Source: Acinetobacter sp. ANC 3929 (GTDB lineage Bacteria; Pseudomonadota; Gammaproteobacteria; Pseudomonadales; Moraxellaceae). Taken from it: a stretch of DNA of 64,000 bases. Below the pieces are notes generated by a model. That model ran no database searches, was not told the origin of the DNA, and worked only from the letters and a program-made list of their open reading frames with translations. The stretch spans positions 664,054-728,053 of the forward strand of contig NZ_KB849999.1 in NCBI RefSeq assembly GCF_000369405.1, read 5' to 3'. Below, piece after piece: positions 27,201-36,398 of the stretch. Positions within the stretch are counted from its first letter, which is position 1. Each line of letters begins with the position of its first letter. A program made the position numbers and the translations under genes.

Positions 27201-29734
27201 ATTTCTGATATTTCAATTTGTTCAAATAGTTCTTGGTTTTCTAAATAGCTATGGTTACTGATATTTCTAACTTTATAATAGTCTTTAACTGTTACTTGAT
27301 CATCTGTCCCATATTTAACAATTAGGTCGAATCCAGCTCGACTAATACCTCGCATTTGGCTTGGATCAAAGGTGAAATAAATAAAGTTTTGATAGTTCAA
27401 TGAGGCTAAATCTGTGACTTCCTCTTTAATTATGTCTTGTCCATCGCCAACTGAAAATACGTATAAATCGGATCCTTGCCCGCCAACTAACTTATCATTT
27501 CCAGCCCCCCCAAATAAGATGTCATCTCCTGCTTCACCAAACAATGCATCTTTTCCTGCACCGCCATAAATGATGTCATTATTGGCCCCACCAAAAAGGA
27601 AGATGTCATTGCCATCACCGCCAAAAAGAATGTCATCTCCATCTTCACCTTTAAGTGAATCATCATTCTCATCACCAAACAGAATATCGTTATTTGCTCC
27701 TCCGACTAATGAATCATTGCCATTTCCACCAAATAGGAAATCATCACCATCGCCACCGAGAATTTGATCATTATCATCTCCACCATAAAGAATATCATTC
27801 CCCCCATTTCCCCAAATTGTATCTTGGCCTACCCCTCCATAAATGAGGTCATCGCCATATCGAGTTGGATCTGCTGATTCAGGCGGAGCACTAGTGCCGT
27901 AAAGGTTTTGTAAATCCCCAGTAATAAAATCGTCACCTTGCCCTCCAAAAATGATGTCAGCTTCATATCCACCTACCAAACGATCGCTATTGTCTCCTCC
28001 GCTTAAATAGTCACGACCAGCGCCGCCATAGATAATATCTTCGCCCTGTTCTCCATAAACATAATCATCGCCACCACGTCCATAAAGATGATCATCATCC
28101 TGACCGCCATACAATCGATCAACACTTCCAGACCCAATAATAAAGTCTAGTCCTTGCCCACCGTATACTGTATCTTGATCATTTTCCTCACTACTCATAA
28201 TATCTTGTTCTAAAAATAGAGAGGAGAATAGTTCGACCTTTTTACCTTCAATCAAGATATAAGTTTCGATATTAGGCATTATGGTTGCATTACCACCAAT
28301 ATAAACACTATAACTTTGAGTTTCTTGATGTAGAATTTTTCTATATTTAAAATCAATATCAAAATCAAATAAATAGTTACTTACAGAGTAACCATCTTTT
28401 AAATTATTATTAAAAAAACCTGGATTAAGTCCACTATGCGCTACTGTAGTAAAAATTAGATCATCACCCATTCCACCGTAAATTGTGTCATCACCATATC
28501 CAGCTAAAATAATATCATTATCTTTTCCACCAACAATAAGATCATTCCCACCACCAGTATCAATCCAATTATTCCCATCTCCACCATCAACAACATCATC
28601 AGTATTAGTTGTTGATATATAATCGTTACCAGCACCAGCATTTACCTTATTTTGATTATAAGCAATATTATTACTACCATTTAGAATGGGTAGTCCATCT
28701 GTAGATGGGATATTTTCTGGTGGCAATGCAGGAAATCCCTGTTCCCAACCATCAAGATAGATTGTATTTTTTTCATCACCAACTTTATGAATGCTTATTA
28801 TTGTTTTATCTGTATCTTCACCCAATTTTCGGATGATGTATTCACCATCCTGACTTCTCCATGCCCGAATTGTTGGGTCATAGTCACCAAGTTGTAATAC
28901 CTTATGGTCTATCAGAATAGTCCCATCATTATCTTTAATAAGTGTGGTACCAAAGCCATCTAGACCTATGGCCGAAGTAAAAAACCTATATGTATCTACT
29001 CCGCCTTTACCTACTAAAATATTTGTACCTGATCCGCCCTCAAGAGTATCAACACCATTACCAGCGTAAATAAGATCATTATCAGCCCCACCTTTCAGTT
29101 CATTCTTATCATTACCACCATATAACAAATCATTTCCATCACCTCCTTCTATTTTATTTTCACCATCATAGCCATAGATAATATCATTACCTTTACCACC
29201 TTTTAATTCATCGGGTAGTGCTAGATTTGAAGTATTGGTTTTATCAGCATAAATAATATCATTGTCGTCACCACCATCAGCATTTAGGCGTCCCTTCCCA
29301 CCAACTAGAATATCATTACCAATACCGCCATCAAGATAATCATTATCTAAACTACCATTTAAATAATCATTTCCTGTACCACCATAGAGTTGGTCATCTC
29401 CACTACCACCTAACAGTAGATCATTATCTCCCTCACCATAAAGAATATCATTACCACCCCCACCTTCTAAATAATCTGTTCCATCACCAGCTGTTAGTTT
29501 ATCATTTCCTCCTCCACCAAATAAATTATCAGAAAGTTTTCCACCATTAATAATTTCATCTTTACCTGAGCCAAAAATATGATAATGACTAGCTAGTGTC
29601 AGTGGGTTAATTCCATCAATATCTAAAGTTAAATCTAAATTTAAGTCTTTATAAATATGATCTCCTTTAACTGGTAAAGGCAACAACCCACCTAACTGAT
29701 TAAAACGTTCTTTAAAATCAACACCTTGCTTCAT
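24275..29734 (-). CDS. Giant RTX protein with internal serralysin-like metalloprotease domain, fragment cut by IS at both ends
   Basis: 1819 codons remain. Many GGxGxDxLxGG calcium-binding nonapeptides fill about 50-270, 360-440, 510-810, 1130-1190 and 1640-1700. Residues about 880-1090 look like an M10B (serralysin) domain: [12 protein letters not shown] at 998-1009 gives zinc ligands H998, H1002 and H1008 with catalytic E999, followed by the Met-turn VMSYTS and a serralysin-type [13 protein letters not shown]. Residues about 1278-1445 hold repeats of the NIENLxLxG...GNxLNN type. Such proteins are exported by type I secretion through a C-terminal signal. That end is absent: the frame runs into the first TGA of IS copy 2. 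At the other end the codons before the ATG stay open (KLEF) into IS copy 3, and there is no ribosome-binding site, so the true N-terminus is also lost. Probably non-functional. Confidence 0.85.
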   Translation of the reverse strand: MKQGVDFKERFNQLGGLLPLPVKGDHIYKDLNLDLTLDIDGINPLTLASHYHIFGSGKDEIINGGKLSDNLFGGGGNDKLTAGDGTDYLEGGGGNDILYGEGDNDLLLGGSGDDQLYGGTGNDYLNGSLDNDYLDGGIGNDILVGGKGRLNADGGDDNDIIYADKTNTSNLALPDELKGGKGNDIIYGYDGENKIEGGDGNDLLYGGNDKNELKGGADNDLIYAGNGVDTLEGGSGTNILVGKGGVDTYRFFTSAIGLDGFGTTLIKDNDGTILIDHKVLQLGDYDPTIRAWRSQDGEYIIRKLGEDTDKTIISIHKVGDEKNTIYLDGWEQGFPALPPENIPSTDGLPILNGSNNIAYNQNKVNAGAGNDYISTTNTDDVVDGGDGNNWIDTGGGNDLIVGGKDNDIILAGYGDDTIYGGMGDDLIFTTVAHSGLNPGFFNNNLKDGYSVSNYLFDFDIDFKYRKILHQETQSYSVYIGGNATIMPNIETYILIEGKKVELFSSLFLEQDIMSSEENDQDTVYGGQGLDFIIGSGSVDRLYGGQDDDHLYGRGGDDYVYGEQGEDIIYGGAGRDYLSGGDNSDRLVGGYEADIIFGGQGDDFITGDLQNLYGTSAPPESADPTRYGDDLIYGGVGQDTIWGNGGNDILYGGDDNDQILGGDGDDFLFGGNGNDSLVGGANNDILFGDENDDSLKGEDGDDILFGGDGNDIFLFGGANNDIIYGGAGKDALFGEAGDDILFGGAGNDKLVGGQGSDLYVFSVGDGQDIIKEEVTDLASLNYQNFIYFTFDPSQMRGISRAGFDLIVKYGTDDQVTVKDYYKVRNISNHSYLENQELFEQIEISEIRFEDGTVWDTAKIMQMAPPPEINELPLEPLSGIAYFIDALATRESIALLGKKVISYSFPANELPGTKAYSQEQVLAIEQALNKFAQVLNVSFVQSHTGAGDLKFYLDDLTSADAGAAAGYASAQTGEIHINSLLFETADSLNPGQYGFEVLLHEIGHAFGLEHPFEAPVLPEIENNQDNTVMSYTSNDNNDTELKIFDLAALHYLHGVNSAARAGNDTYTFADKYIWDGNGIDTFDASTETKNVYINLQATTWIYVEQKANYLTAVGQAFIGYGTEIENAIAGVGDDQLIGNQLNNHLSGGAGSDLLLGGKGDDRLEGGTGTDIYHFTLGDGKDQIIEDDVNNTVRLDGVTVQDIHYLNGILHYGSNGDQIVIDSSKVATWIIANVSYTTQELDHIFSVGVSSTENIILGPSQRDAELLGQDNTNAYGNSLDNLLIGNSGNNILDGGQGVDTLIGGIGDDIYVLDSINDRVIEKSTEGIDTIETSVSLPSLAENIENLTLIGSDALTATGNNLNNIIKGNSASNTLDGRAGADLLIGGLGDDLYIVDDHLDTTQENENEGIDTVQSSVDTVLQNNIENLVLTGAAKYGTGNALNNVIIGNDANNILEGGGGQDTIKFGHGQDRLIFKVGSGSVQLVDTLSTKLTSDYRTVILDKVTLNDVVFAQTENGTLTIKIKNSPDQLVIQEQFGNSGQNLIDHFVFSDGTSLPAQSIKSMASLTLVSGSEGSDTLYGTTSNDLIFAGAGNDNIDGGIGQDIIVGGAGNDVLDGGAGDDLLIGGAGDDSLTPGLGYDTIVFSRGSGHDTVYDSSNKQCLIRFDGVNFAEVTFYQIGMDLKAVIQDTGESILIKNGLVKVSYSSSYYPYYYMLRNKFQFADLGLVDDSKIKVHVIGTDANEVINGAYTQDEIKGGLGDDVLILTEGNDEYLYSKNDGNDRIEGYGSNDVLRFTDLTLTDVFFTQSGLYDIKITIRETQHVIT

Positions 29735-29788
29735 GAATTCGAGCTTTGATATACGCTGAATTATCAGGAGACTTTCCCTTGGGAGATT

Positions 29789-30643
29789 CTAGGCAGCCAA
29801 CTTATAAAAGTCTTCGGCCATTTGATTTGGTGTCTTAAAACCCAAACCCTTTTGAATTCTTCGATGATTATAAAATAACTCAATGTATTTTATAATATCT
29901 GCTTTGGCTTCTTCTCTAGTTTGATAGTTGTAATGATGAACTAACTCATTTTTCAATATTCCCCAAAAGCTTTCAATCGGTGCATTATCGTAACAGTCTC
30001 CGCGCTTGCTCATTGAACCTTGAAAACCATATTGCTCAAGTATATTTCGATATTCATGGCTGCAATATTGACTTCCTCTGTCTGAATGCACAATCAGTTC
30101 TTTGGTTGGTTTTTGATTGTGAATAGCCATATTTAGCGCATTACAAACAAGCTGTGTTGTCATGCGCTCATTTAAGCTATAGCCAACCACTTGCTTCGTG
30201 TAAAGGTCTTTTACCGCTGCTAAATACAGCCATCCTTCAACAGTCCATATGTACGTAATATCACTTGACCATGCTTGATTTGGTCTAGTCATTGAGAATT
30301 GTTGCTCCAGCAGGTTTTCATAGATCGCTCGATTATGGTCACTATTCGTAGTCCTTTTAAAACGCTTGTGTCGCTTACAATACAGGTGGTTCAGCGCTTT
30401 TATCTGACGTACAGCGTACATACTCATTTTTATACCCTGAGCTTGTAAGTATTTGGTTAATCGAATATAACCATAGCTCTGCCTTGTCTCCTCATGGGCT
30501 ATTTTCACCAATATCGTCTGTTGATTTCGTTGAATCGTTCTTTTGCTCACGCCTCTCTTGAGCCAATCATAAAAACATGAAACTGAAACATGAAGTAATC
30601 GAGCCATTAAGGTAATTGGAAAAGAATATCTTTTTTGTTTCAT
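29789..30643 (-). CDS. IS3-family transposase OrfB, copy 3
   Basis: Third identical 284-aa DDE transposase subunit. Sequence identity with copies 1 and 2 over the full protein indicates a recently active or homogenised element. Confidence 0.95.
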   Translation of the reverse strand: MKQKRYSFPITLMARLLHVSVSCFYDWLKRGVSKRTIQRNQQTILVKIAHEETRQSYGYIRLTKYLQAQGIKMSMYAVRQIKALNHLYCKRHKRFKRTTNSDHNRAIYENLLEQQFSMTRPNQAWSSDITYIWTVEGWLYLAAVKDLYTKQVVGYSLNERMTTQLVCNALNMAIHNQKPTKELIVHSDRGSQYCSHEYRNILEQYGFQGSMSKRGDCYDNAPIESFWGILKNELVHHYNYQTREEAKADIIKYIELFYNHRRIQKGLGFKTPNQMAEDFYKLAA

Positions 30644-30654
30644 ATAGGCGTACC

Positions 30655-30954
30655 TTACTGACTTTCTTTGGCAAAGTACGCTGCTGCCTTTTTTAAAAAT
30701 TCACGTTCCATTTCAGCTATTTTGAGCTGTTGTTTGAGTTTTTTATTTTCTTCGAGTAGAGCGTTTAGATCAGGTGAATACTGTTTTGTACCTGCTAAAG
30801 TTCCAGCCTTTGCTTTGGTATTCCAATTTGAAAGAGTTTGCATTGAAATGCTAAGTTGTCTAGCTGTTTCCGAGACATTGCCTTGATTGGCTTCAATTAA
30901 TTTGATGGCTTCAGCTTTAAATTCTGTGGTGTAAGTCTTGTGTTTCTTGCTCAT
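30655..30954 (-). CDS. IS3-family transposase OrfA, copy 3
   Basis: 99-aa helix-turn-helix plus leucine-zipper subunit, identical to that of copy 2. The slippery heptamer for fusion with orfB is at 30688-30694. Confidence 0.95.
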   Translation of the reverse strand: MSKKHKTYTTEFKAEAIKLIEANQGNVSETARQLSISMQTLSNWNTKAKAGTLAGTKQYSPDLNALLEENKKLKQQLKIAEMEREFLKKAAAYFAKESQ

Positions 30955-31007
30955 GGTAAACTCCTGATGAGTGTGTTTAGTTTACCAAGTTAAAACCTCC
31001 TGTTTTT

Positions 31008-31982
31008 TCAGCACACATCAAACTCTCGATATTTATCCTCTTGAACTCCTTGAGTTGAATACTTTTTCCCATCGTAAAAGCGAGTGTTTAGTTTATAAAG
31101 TTCGAGATTGAGGTATGTCTTTTCCCATATTCTTTCTACTTCGTTCTTTATACTATCCATAGATTCTGTTTTTTGGTTTTTGAAGACAAATATGCCAAAT
31201 ACAGAAAAATCATAGTGTGAACCAAAATCAAGTTTTAAAAAACTCGTAAGTATTCGTTCATTAATTTTAACCTCGTTTCTAAAAAAGTTTATATGACGAA
31301 GGGTCCTATCTTTAGCCCATTCTAGTTGCACATCACATATTCTTATTGGATCTATTGGAGGGACTAAACGATAACCAAGTTTTAAACATAAAACCTTTAC
31401 TTTATTCGATTCGTTGTAGGATTGATCAAATCTTTCCTTTAAGCACTCAAGATTCCCATACATTTCCAGCCAAGTATTATCCTGCATCGCTGGAAAATTA
31501 TGGAGCCATTCCCTAATTGATAGCTCCTCACTCCCATCAAAAGCATGTCTGTGAAACCAAAACCTTGATAAGTTTTGTACAAGAACATTGAAATAAATCC
31601 GCCAATTCGGGGGTAAAAGAATAAGCGCATTAACTTGAGGATAGCGTGTACTAAATGGATGAAATCCGAAGATTGAATTATTTGCTATAGATGGATTTGT
31701 CGAAAGCATTTTTTGATAATATTGCTCAATATAATCCAATTGAGCAAAATCATTACGTTCTGGATCAAATAATTTTTTAATAAAATCTATTAAATGTTTT
31801 TGTCTTTTATCTGATATTTCCTCACCAAACTGTAGGCGAAAGGCAAGTTCATAAAATGCTTCCAATGCATAAATAACCTCAGAATTTACTTCCCTCCCAT
31901 GTAGATGAAGGAAGATTCTCAAAACCTCAGAAATATCTCTGACTCTTCTATCCACGTCAATTTTAGTAAGTTCCATATCCAT
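31008..31982 (-). CDS. Hypothetical island protein, C-terminus replaced by IS sequence
   Basis: 324 codons. I do not recognise the family. The protein is soluble-looking, rich in charged and aromatic residues, with no signal peptide or membrane segment. The middle has FHPFSTRYPQVNALILLPPNW and the C-terminal half HYDFSVFGIFVFKNQ. The final residues DVC and the stop are encoded by the end of IS copy 3, so the native 3' end is lost. It is AT-rich and lies next to the island integrase, so it is probably island cargo. Confidence 0.6.
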   Translation of the reverse strand: MDMELTKIDVDRRVRDISEVLRIFLHLHGREVNSEVIYALEAFYELAFRLQFGEEISDKRQKHLIDFIKKLFDPERNDFAQLDYIEQYYQKMLSTNPSIANNSIFGFHPFSTRYPQVNALILLPPNWRIYFNVLVQNLSRFWFHRHAFDGSEELSIREWLHNFPAMQDNTWLEMYGNLECLKERFDQSYNESNKVKVLCLKLGYRLVPPIDPIRICDVQLEWAKDRTLRHINFFRNEVKINERILTSFLKLDFGSHYDFSVFGIFVFKNQKTESMDSIKNEVERIWEKTYLNLELYKLNTRFYDGKKYSTQGVQEDKYREFDVC

Positions 31983-32177
31983 AAATCAGCCATTTTTATT
32001 CTATAATCTATATACTACATAAATCCTGGTTATAAAAAACATACCTATTTTCACTTAGTCAAAATTTTAAGAAAAAAAGGGTGCTTTGAGGTTATATCAG
32101 AGTACAAAAAAATAAAATAATAATAATCATTAACAAATAAAAATAATTCACTAAACTAAGGCCGAGAAATTTTAGAC

Positions 32178-32231
32178 AAAAAAAGGCCTAAACAGAAAAT
32201 TAGAGAAGATTTTTTGTTTAGGCCTTTTTTT
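32178..32231. terminator. Bidirectional terminator after the integrase gene
   Basis: GGCCTAAAC at 32185-32193 pairs with GTTTAGGCC at 32216-32224. It is flanked by A7 on the left and T7 on the right, so it can act on both strands. It ends the integrase transcript (minus). Confidence 0.85.
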
Positions 32232-32262
32232 AAAAAAAATTATTACATTATTCACATATTTT

Positions 32263-33399
32263 TTAAGCTAACCAATTTTTTACCTGCTCTCCATACCACT
32301 CCATTATCTTCACACGCTCATCCCAGTATTGGGCACGGTTATAAGCAGAACGAATTCGATTTTGTGGCACATGAGCAAGCTGACGTTCAATTGCATCAGG
32401 ATTGAATAAATTAGACTCATTCACTACTGTACTAAATAAAGACCTAAAACCATGTGTTGTCATTCGTCCTGTATAGCCAGAACGTTTAATTACAGCTAAG
32501 ATTGACTCGCTGCGCATAGGTTGCTTGTTGTTTAATCGGTGTGGAAATAACAGATCCTGATTATGTGTCAGACGCAATGCCTGAAGCTCATCGATCATCA
32601 TTTCTGTTAAGGGTACACGATGGGGTAAACTGTTCTTCATACGCTCAGCAGGGATATCCCATTTACGCTCATCTAGATCAAATTCGTCCCAACGCGCTTG
32701 CAGTAATTCACTTACTCGAACACCAGTTAGCATGATCAGAATAATTGCATGATGGGTTTTAGCATCAGCTGGATAGGTTTTGATCCGTCTAAGGAATTCA
32801 GGCATTTCGCTTTCTGATAATGAAGCTAAGTTCTTCACTTTTTTATTCTTGAGTGCATAGACCAAATCACTTGCTGGATTATCGTATCTATAGCCATGAG
32901 CTATGGCATATTTCATTACCATACCACAACGTGACAAGGTGCGCTTAGCAATCTCAAGTGAACCTCTTGCTTCTATTTTTTTAATGATCTGTAAAATTTC
33001 GGGAGCTTGGATTTGATTAATTCGCTTGCTGGCAAGTCCAATATTTAATTCATCTAATGATGCTTGGACATTACTAATATGCTTTGTAGACCATGTTTCT
33101 TTTTGATTTTCAAACCACTCTTCTGCTACCTCTTTAAAAAGTGGTTTTAACTCATCAACCGCCTCTACACGAGAAAACTTATATTTTATCTCTAAAGCAA
33201 TTTCACGAGCTTTTTTCAAACTTAGATCAGGATACTGCCCTAGTGCTTTAGATTTTCTTTGCCCATCAACCGTAAGTCGAAGCGCCCAATATTTCCCCCC
33301 TTTGGGATCAATGATGAGTGACAATCCATTAGAATCTGATAATCGATATTGCTTTTCTTTAGGTAATGCCTTTTTGCATTCCACATCAGTTAGTGCCAT
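32263..33399 (-). CDS. P4-type tyrosine recombinase (genomic island integrase)
   Basis: About 378 aa. N-terminal DUF4102-type arm-binding domain (MALTDVECKKALPKEKQYRLSD ... GLSLIIDPKGGKYWALR), then a core-binding helical domain, then the catalytic domain. There the active-site residues are visible as R in LTGVRVSELL, HGFR, the H of QLAHV and Y in SAYNRAQYW. I chose ATG 33399 because AGGA precedes it and family members begin MALTD; an ATG at 33417 is in frame. It lies 180 bp from the 3' end of ssrA, a well-known target of this integrase class, and is oriented away from it. Confidence 0.93.
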   Translation of the reverse strand: MALTDVECKKALPKEKQYRLSDSNGLSLIIDPKGGKYWALRLTVDGQRKSKALGQYPDLSLKKAREIALEIKYKFSRVEAVDELKPLFKEVAEEWFENQKETWSTKHISNVQASLDELNIGLASKRINQIQAPEILQIIKKIEARGSLEIAKRTLSRCGMVMKYAIAHGYRYDNPASDLVYALKNKKVKNLASLSESEMPEFLRRIKTYPADAKTHHAIILIMLTGVRVSELLQARWDEFDLDERKWDIPAERMKNSLPHRVPLTEMMIDELQALRLTHNQDLLFPHRLNNKQPMRSESILAVIKRSGYTGRMTTHGFRSLFSTVVNESNLFNPDAIERQLAHVPQNRIRSAYNRAQYWDERVKIMEWYGEQVKNWLA

Positions 33400-33512
33400 T
33401 TTTCCTGCCCCACTCATTTTGAATCTTGTGGGTCAAATTGTCCCAATTTTGACCCTTAAAAGGCAAAAATAAGGTCAAATCATATCAGATGGTATCGGAC
33501 AAACAGGCAAAT

Positions 33513-33549
33513 AAAAAAGCCTTTAAGTATTGAACTTAAAGGCTTTTTT
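33513..33549 (-). terminator. Terminator of the ssrA transcript
   Basis: A perfect 10-bp stem, GCCTTTAAGT at 33519-33528 against ACTTAAAGGC at 33534-33543, is followed by six T residues on the minus strand. It lies about 40 bp beyond the tmRNA 3' end and would also work on the plus strand. Confidence 0.85.
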
Positions 33550-33580
33550 ATATCGGATAGAACAATCCCGAATAATATTT

Positions 33581-33939
33581 TGGTGGAGATGGCGGGAGTC
33601 GAACCCGCGTCCGCCAGCATTACGCTCGAGAATACTACATGCTTAGATATCGTCTACTGTTTTAACTCTTTGTGACCCGACGAACAGGGTACAAATCGCG
33701 ATCCTCTAAGTTTAGTACAAAGCCCCGAGGCTTGGCTTTATACGGACTTGTGTGCGTGCGCTTCAGTCGGACTCTCTAACCACAAGTATTCAGAGAGGCG
33801 GACAAGCTGCCCTTAGGCAGCTAGAGCGTATGATTCGTCGTTTGCGACTAAAAAATGCAAATTTGATTTACGAGAGGAAATGCGCTCTCGGCATGCATCT
33901 ATGAGTTTCATCACCAGCGTCGAAGCCAGGAACATCCCC
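33581..33939 (-). ncRNA. ssrA: Transfer-messenger RNA (tmRNA)
   Basis: 359 nt beginning GGGGATG on the minus strand and ending in a tRNA-like acceptor arm with TTCGACTCCCGCC and encoded CCA. It rescues stalled ribosomes and tags the nascent protein. The tag reading frame at 33813-33845 gives ANDESYALAA and stops with TAA. The 3' end is a classic attachment site for P4-type integrases, and one is present next to it. Confidence 0.97.
33813..33845 (-). other. tmRNA proteolysis-tag reading frame (ANDESYALAA)
   Basis: The resume codon GCA is followed by codons for NDESYALAA and TAA. The ALAA end is the usual recognition signal for ClpXP-type proteases; serine at tag position 5 differs from the ANDENYALAA of E. 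coli. Confidence 0.85.
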
Positions 33940-34061
33940 AAAGTACAGCGCAATCATAGCATAGATAGTTAAAATTTAAATCTCAATTTCTAACCAATCA
34001 GCAAAATATACGCTTATTCCTCAATATTGTGTCTCAACTTGTTTTTTCAAGTCCCAAATAG

Positions 34062-34086
34062 AAAAGCTGCCGCAATGACAGCTTTT
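34062..34086 (-). terminator. Terminator-like hairpin after the gamma-glutamyltransferase gene
   Basis: AAAAGCTG and CAGCTTTT form an 8-bp stem about 10 bp past the stop codon. The trailing T-run is the end of the stem itself (CTTTT), so strength is moderate. Confidence 0.6.
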
Positions 34087-34095
34087 AAATGTGAA

Positions 34096-36090
34096 CTATA
34101 GTGCCCCATTGCCTAGAACAATGCCTTCACGTCGAGGATCTACCCCACCCGCGTATTTACTTTGATCATCAATTTTGACTTTCATAATCGTCGCAATACC
34201 GCTGGTTTGTGCAGTGTTGGAAATCCCATGCCCTTTTGCTTTCAAAGCCTCAATCAGTTCAACTAAAGATAACTGATCATTTGAGCTATCGATATTGGTA
34301 TTTGGACTATTGGTTGCACCAAAATTCACCAATGAAGTCGCCTGCTGTGCATTCAAGTTCCAGTCCAATGCCCCAATCAAAGTTTTGACCACATATTGAA
34401 TGATGGTCCCACCACCCGGTGAGCCCGTTGCCATGTAAAACTCATCCGCTGTCGTGCCTTTAAACACTAAAGTTGGTGCCATGGTACTACGCGGACGTTT
34501 GCCACCTTCGACCCGATTCGCCAGCAATGCACCAGTTTGGTCAACAGGATTCGCACTAAAGTCAGTTAACTGATTGGATAACAAGAAACCATCGACCATA
34601 TGGAATGAGCCCATGCTGGATTCAACAGTCGAGGTCATTGAAACCACATTCCCATAAGCATCAACGATCGTAAATTGAGTGGTTCCATGCTCAACAGTCT
34701 TATCGATGCCAGCATTTGAGTCGAATTGACCTGCTTGTGCCACGCCCATACTTTGATTCGGATTGATCAATGCGGCGCGTTGTTTTAAATAATTTTTGTC
34801 AATCAGACTGGCAATTCCTTTGGCAGGTAAAGGCACGAAATCTGTGTCTGCTACATATTTATCGCGGTCTGCATAAGCCAGTCGTTCCGTTTCAGAAACT
34901 AAATGTACACCCATGACATCAGGTATCCCACCTTCATTCTCTGCATTTTTAGGTGGATATTGACTCATCTCAAAGTTTTCTAAAATGCCCAGTGTTTGTG
35001 CAACCGCGATCCCACCTGATGATGGCGGTGGCATAGTACAGACATAATAACGGTCTCGGTAAGTGGTACAGATTGGCGTCCGTTTTTTAACTTGATAATT
35101 GGATAAGTCCTGTAAAGTCATTAAGCTCGGCGTAATGGGTGTACGGGCTGCATCATCCCCGACAGTTTGCCCTGCCTTAGCCACAATATTTTTCGCCATC
35201 GGCCCGTTGTACATGGCTTGCGCACCTTGGGTTGCAAGTGTTTCCAGCGTTTTGGCATACGCTTTGTTGGTCATGGTCTCACCGACTTTACGAGGTGTAC
35301 CATCTGGATAGAAATAGGTTGCTACCGCATTTGCATCGAGTGCCAAATGGCCTGCATTACTGGCAATCGCATCAGCCAAACGTCCAGGAATACGGAAGCC
35401 ATGATCTGCCAAATCAATCGCTTGATTAAAAAGCTGATCCCATTTCAGTTTGCCATGTTCCTGCTGCGCCTGTTCCAGCAAGCGCATTACCCCAGGTACA
35501 CCAATAGAACGGCCACTGCGACGGGTACTCGGCACAGGAGCTGGAGATTCTGGATCATATATATCCTGTCGAACTAGATAGTATTCATTGGCCGCAGCAG
35601 GTGCAGTTTCCCTTCCATCATATGCTGTGACAGTTTTACTTTTCGCATCGTAATACATCATAAAACCGCTACCTGCGATGGTACTGGATTGCGGCTCAAC
35701 CAAACCCAATACCGCTTGTACAGCTACGGCGGCATCCACTGCGCTTCCACCCGCTTTTAAAATTTCACAGCCCGCCTTTACAGCCAATGGCGTGTTCGCC
35801 ACCACCATGTATTTATCGGCATATTTGACTGTATTGTTTAAACGATAACCCGATGCATCTTCAGGCGCGGCTGGATCACCATTCTGATTGGAACCTACGA
35901 CAACACTGGAACCATCCTGTGCCAATTTGCTGCAACTGCTTGGGTCTTGATCAATGATCAAATTGGGCTTGGAAGGATGATCTGTATTTGAATCTTTACT
36001 TGATTGATCTGATGAGGAGTCATTTCCACATCCCTGCAATACACCAACAGCCAATAAACTGCTGAAAAAAAATGAATATCTATAATTCAC
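34096..36090 (-). CDS. ggt: Gamma-glutamyltransferase, predicted lipoprotein
   Basis: About 664 aa. Residues 1-20 form a lipoprotein signal (hydrophobic SSLLAVGVLQGC with the lipid-bearing Cys), followed by a Ser/Asp-rich spacer. The enzyme body has the large-subunit glutathione-binding R (DGRETAPAAA), the autoprocessing and nucleophilic threonine in EHGTTQFTIVD, and GSPGGG near the end of the small subunit. It hydrolyses glutathione in the periplasm or at the cell surface. The GTG start at 36090 is preceded by GGAG at good spacing; an ATG at 36135 would put 15 charged and aromatic residues before the signal peptide, so I reject it. Confidence 0.92.
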   Translation of the reverse strand: MNYRYSFFFSSLLAVGVLQGCGNDSSSDQSSKDSNTDHPSKPNLIIDQDPSSCSKLAQDGSSVVVGSNQNGDPAAPEDASGYRLNNTVKYADKYMVVANTPLAVKAGCEILKAGGSAVDAAVAVQAVLGLVEPQSSTIAGSGFMMYYDAKSKTVTAYDGRETAPAAANEYYLVRQDIYDPESPAPVPSTRRSGRSIGVPGVMRLLEQAQQEHGKLKWDQLFNQAIDLADHGFRIPGRLADAIASNAGHLALDANAVATYFYPDGTPRKVGETMTNKAYAKTLETLATQGAQAMYNGPMAKNIVAKAGQTVGDDAARTPITPSLMTLQDLSNYQVKKRTPICTTYRDRYYVCTMPPPSSGGIAVAQTLGILENFEMSQYPPKNAENEGGIPDVMGVHLVSETERLAYADRDKYVADTDFVPLPAKGIASLIDKNYLKQRAALINPNQSMGVAQAGQFDSNAGIDKTVEHGTTQFTIVDAYGNVVSMTSTVESSMGSFHMVDGFLLSNQLTDFSANPVDQTGALLANRVEGGKRPRSTMAPTLVFKGTTADEFYMATGSPGGGTIIQYVVKTLIGALDWNLNAQQATSLVNFGATNSPNTNIDSSNDQLSLVELIEALKAKGHGISNTAQTSGIATIMKVKIDDQSKYAGGVDPRREGIVLGNGAL

Positions 36091-36235
36091 GTGATAACTC
36101 CATTTTATATACCTGCCTATCCATGCAATTGTCATGCTAGTTTCTTTGTTTTCAGGTATAAGGGTTTTAATATTTGATAAAAATTAACTTCTAATAATAT
36201 TGAATTATTTTGGCCTTTATCTCCTGACCCCAGTA

Positions 36236-36358
36236 ATGCTCCTCCTTGTTATTGCATTGCTATCCTTATTGCCTTCAAGTGGATTCTGGCATGCTTTCTC
36301 CGCAAAAAAACAGGCAAAATCTATCAATTCCAAGTTAAAACACCATTTTTATACATAA
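36236..36358 (+). other. Small open frame with a hydrophobic N-terminus
   Basis: 40 codons beginning MLLLVIALLSLLPSSGFW and ending KLKHHFYT, in the gap between ggt and the efflux operon. No ribosome-binding site is evident, so translation is doubtful. The rest of this 263-bp gap is AT-rich without other features apart from the terminator at its right end. Confidence 0.2.
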
Positions 36359-36384
36359 AAAAAGCACCTCCTAAGAGATGCTTT
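36355..36384 (-). terminator. Terminator after the EmrB-type efflux gene
   Basis: On the minus strand AAAGCATCT and AGGTGCTTT form a stem (one G-U pair) followed by a run of T residues, 15 bp past the stop codon. Confidence 0.8.
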
Positions 36385-36398
36385 CCAATTCAGAATTT

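Larger units (their letters stand above)
29747..31020 (-). mobile_element. IS3-family insertion sequence, copy 3 (complete, 1274 bp)
   Basis: Same length, orientation and encoded proteins as copy 2. The flanks (GAGCTT and AACTCT) again show no target duplication, which suggests that recombination between copies removed the original partners. It cuts the 5' end of the RTX gene on one side and the 3' end of the hypothetical gene 31008-31982 on the other. Confidence 0.96.

Noticed and set aside
27570..27846. Open frames on the plus strand rich in Pro/Ser or His opposite the RTX gene
   Set aside because: They are shadows caused by the biased Gly/Asp codons of the opposite strand and have no ribosome-binding sites.
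24800..29500. Dense periodic DNA repeats that look like a CRISPR or satellite array
   Set aside because: They are the codons of the RTX nonapeptides: spacing is a multiple of 9 codons, repeats are degenerate at third positions and there are no constant-length unique spacers.
23000..31025. Target site duplications around IS copies 2 and 3
   Set aside because: Flanks TCTAT/AGTGA and GAGCTT/AACTCT do not match in 3-5 bp, directly or crosswise.
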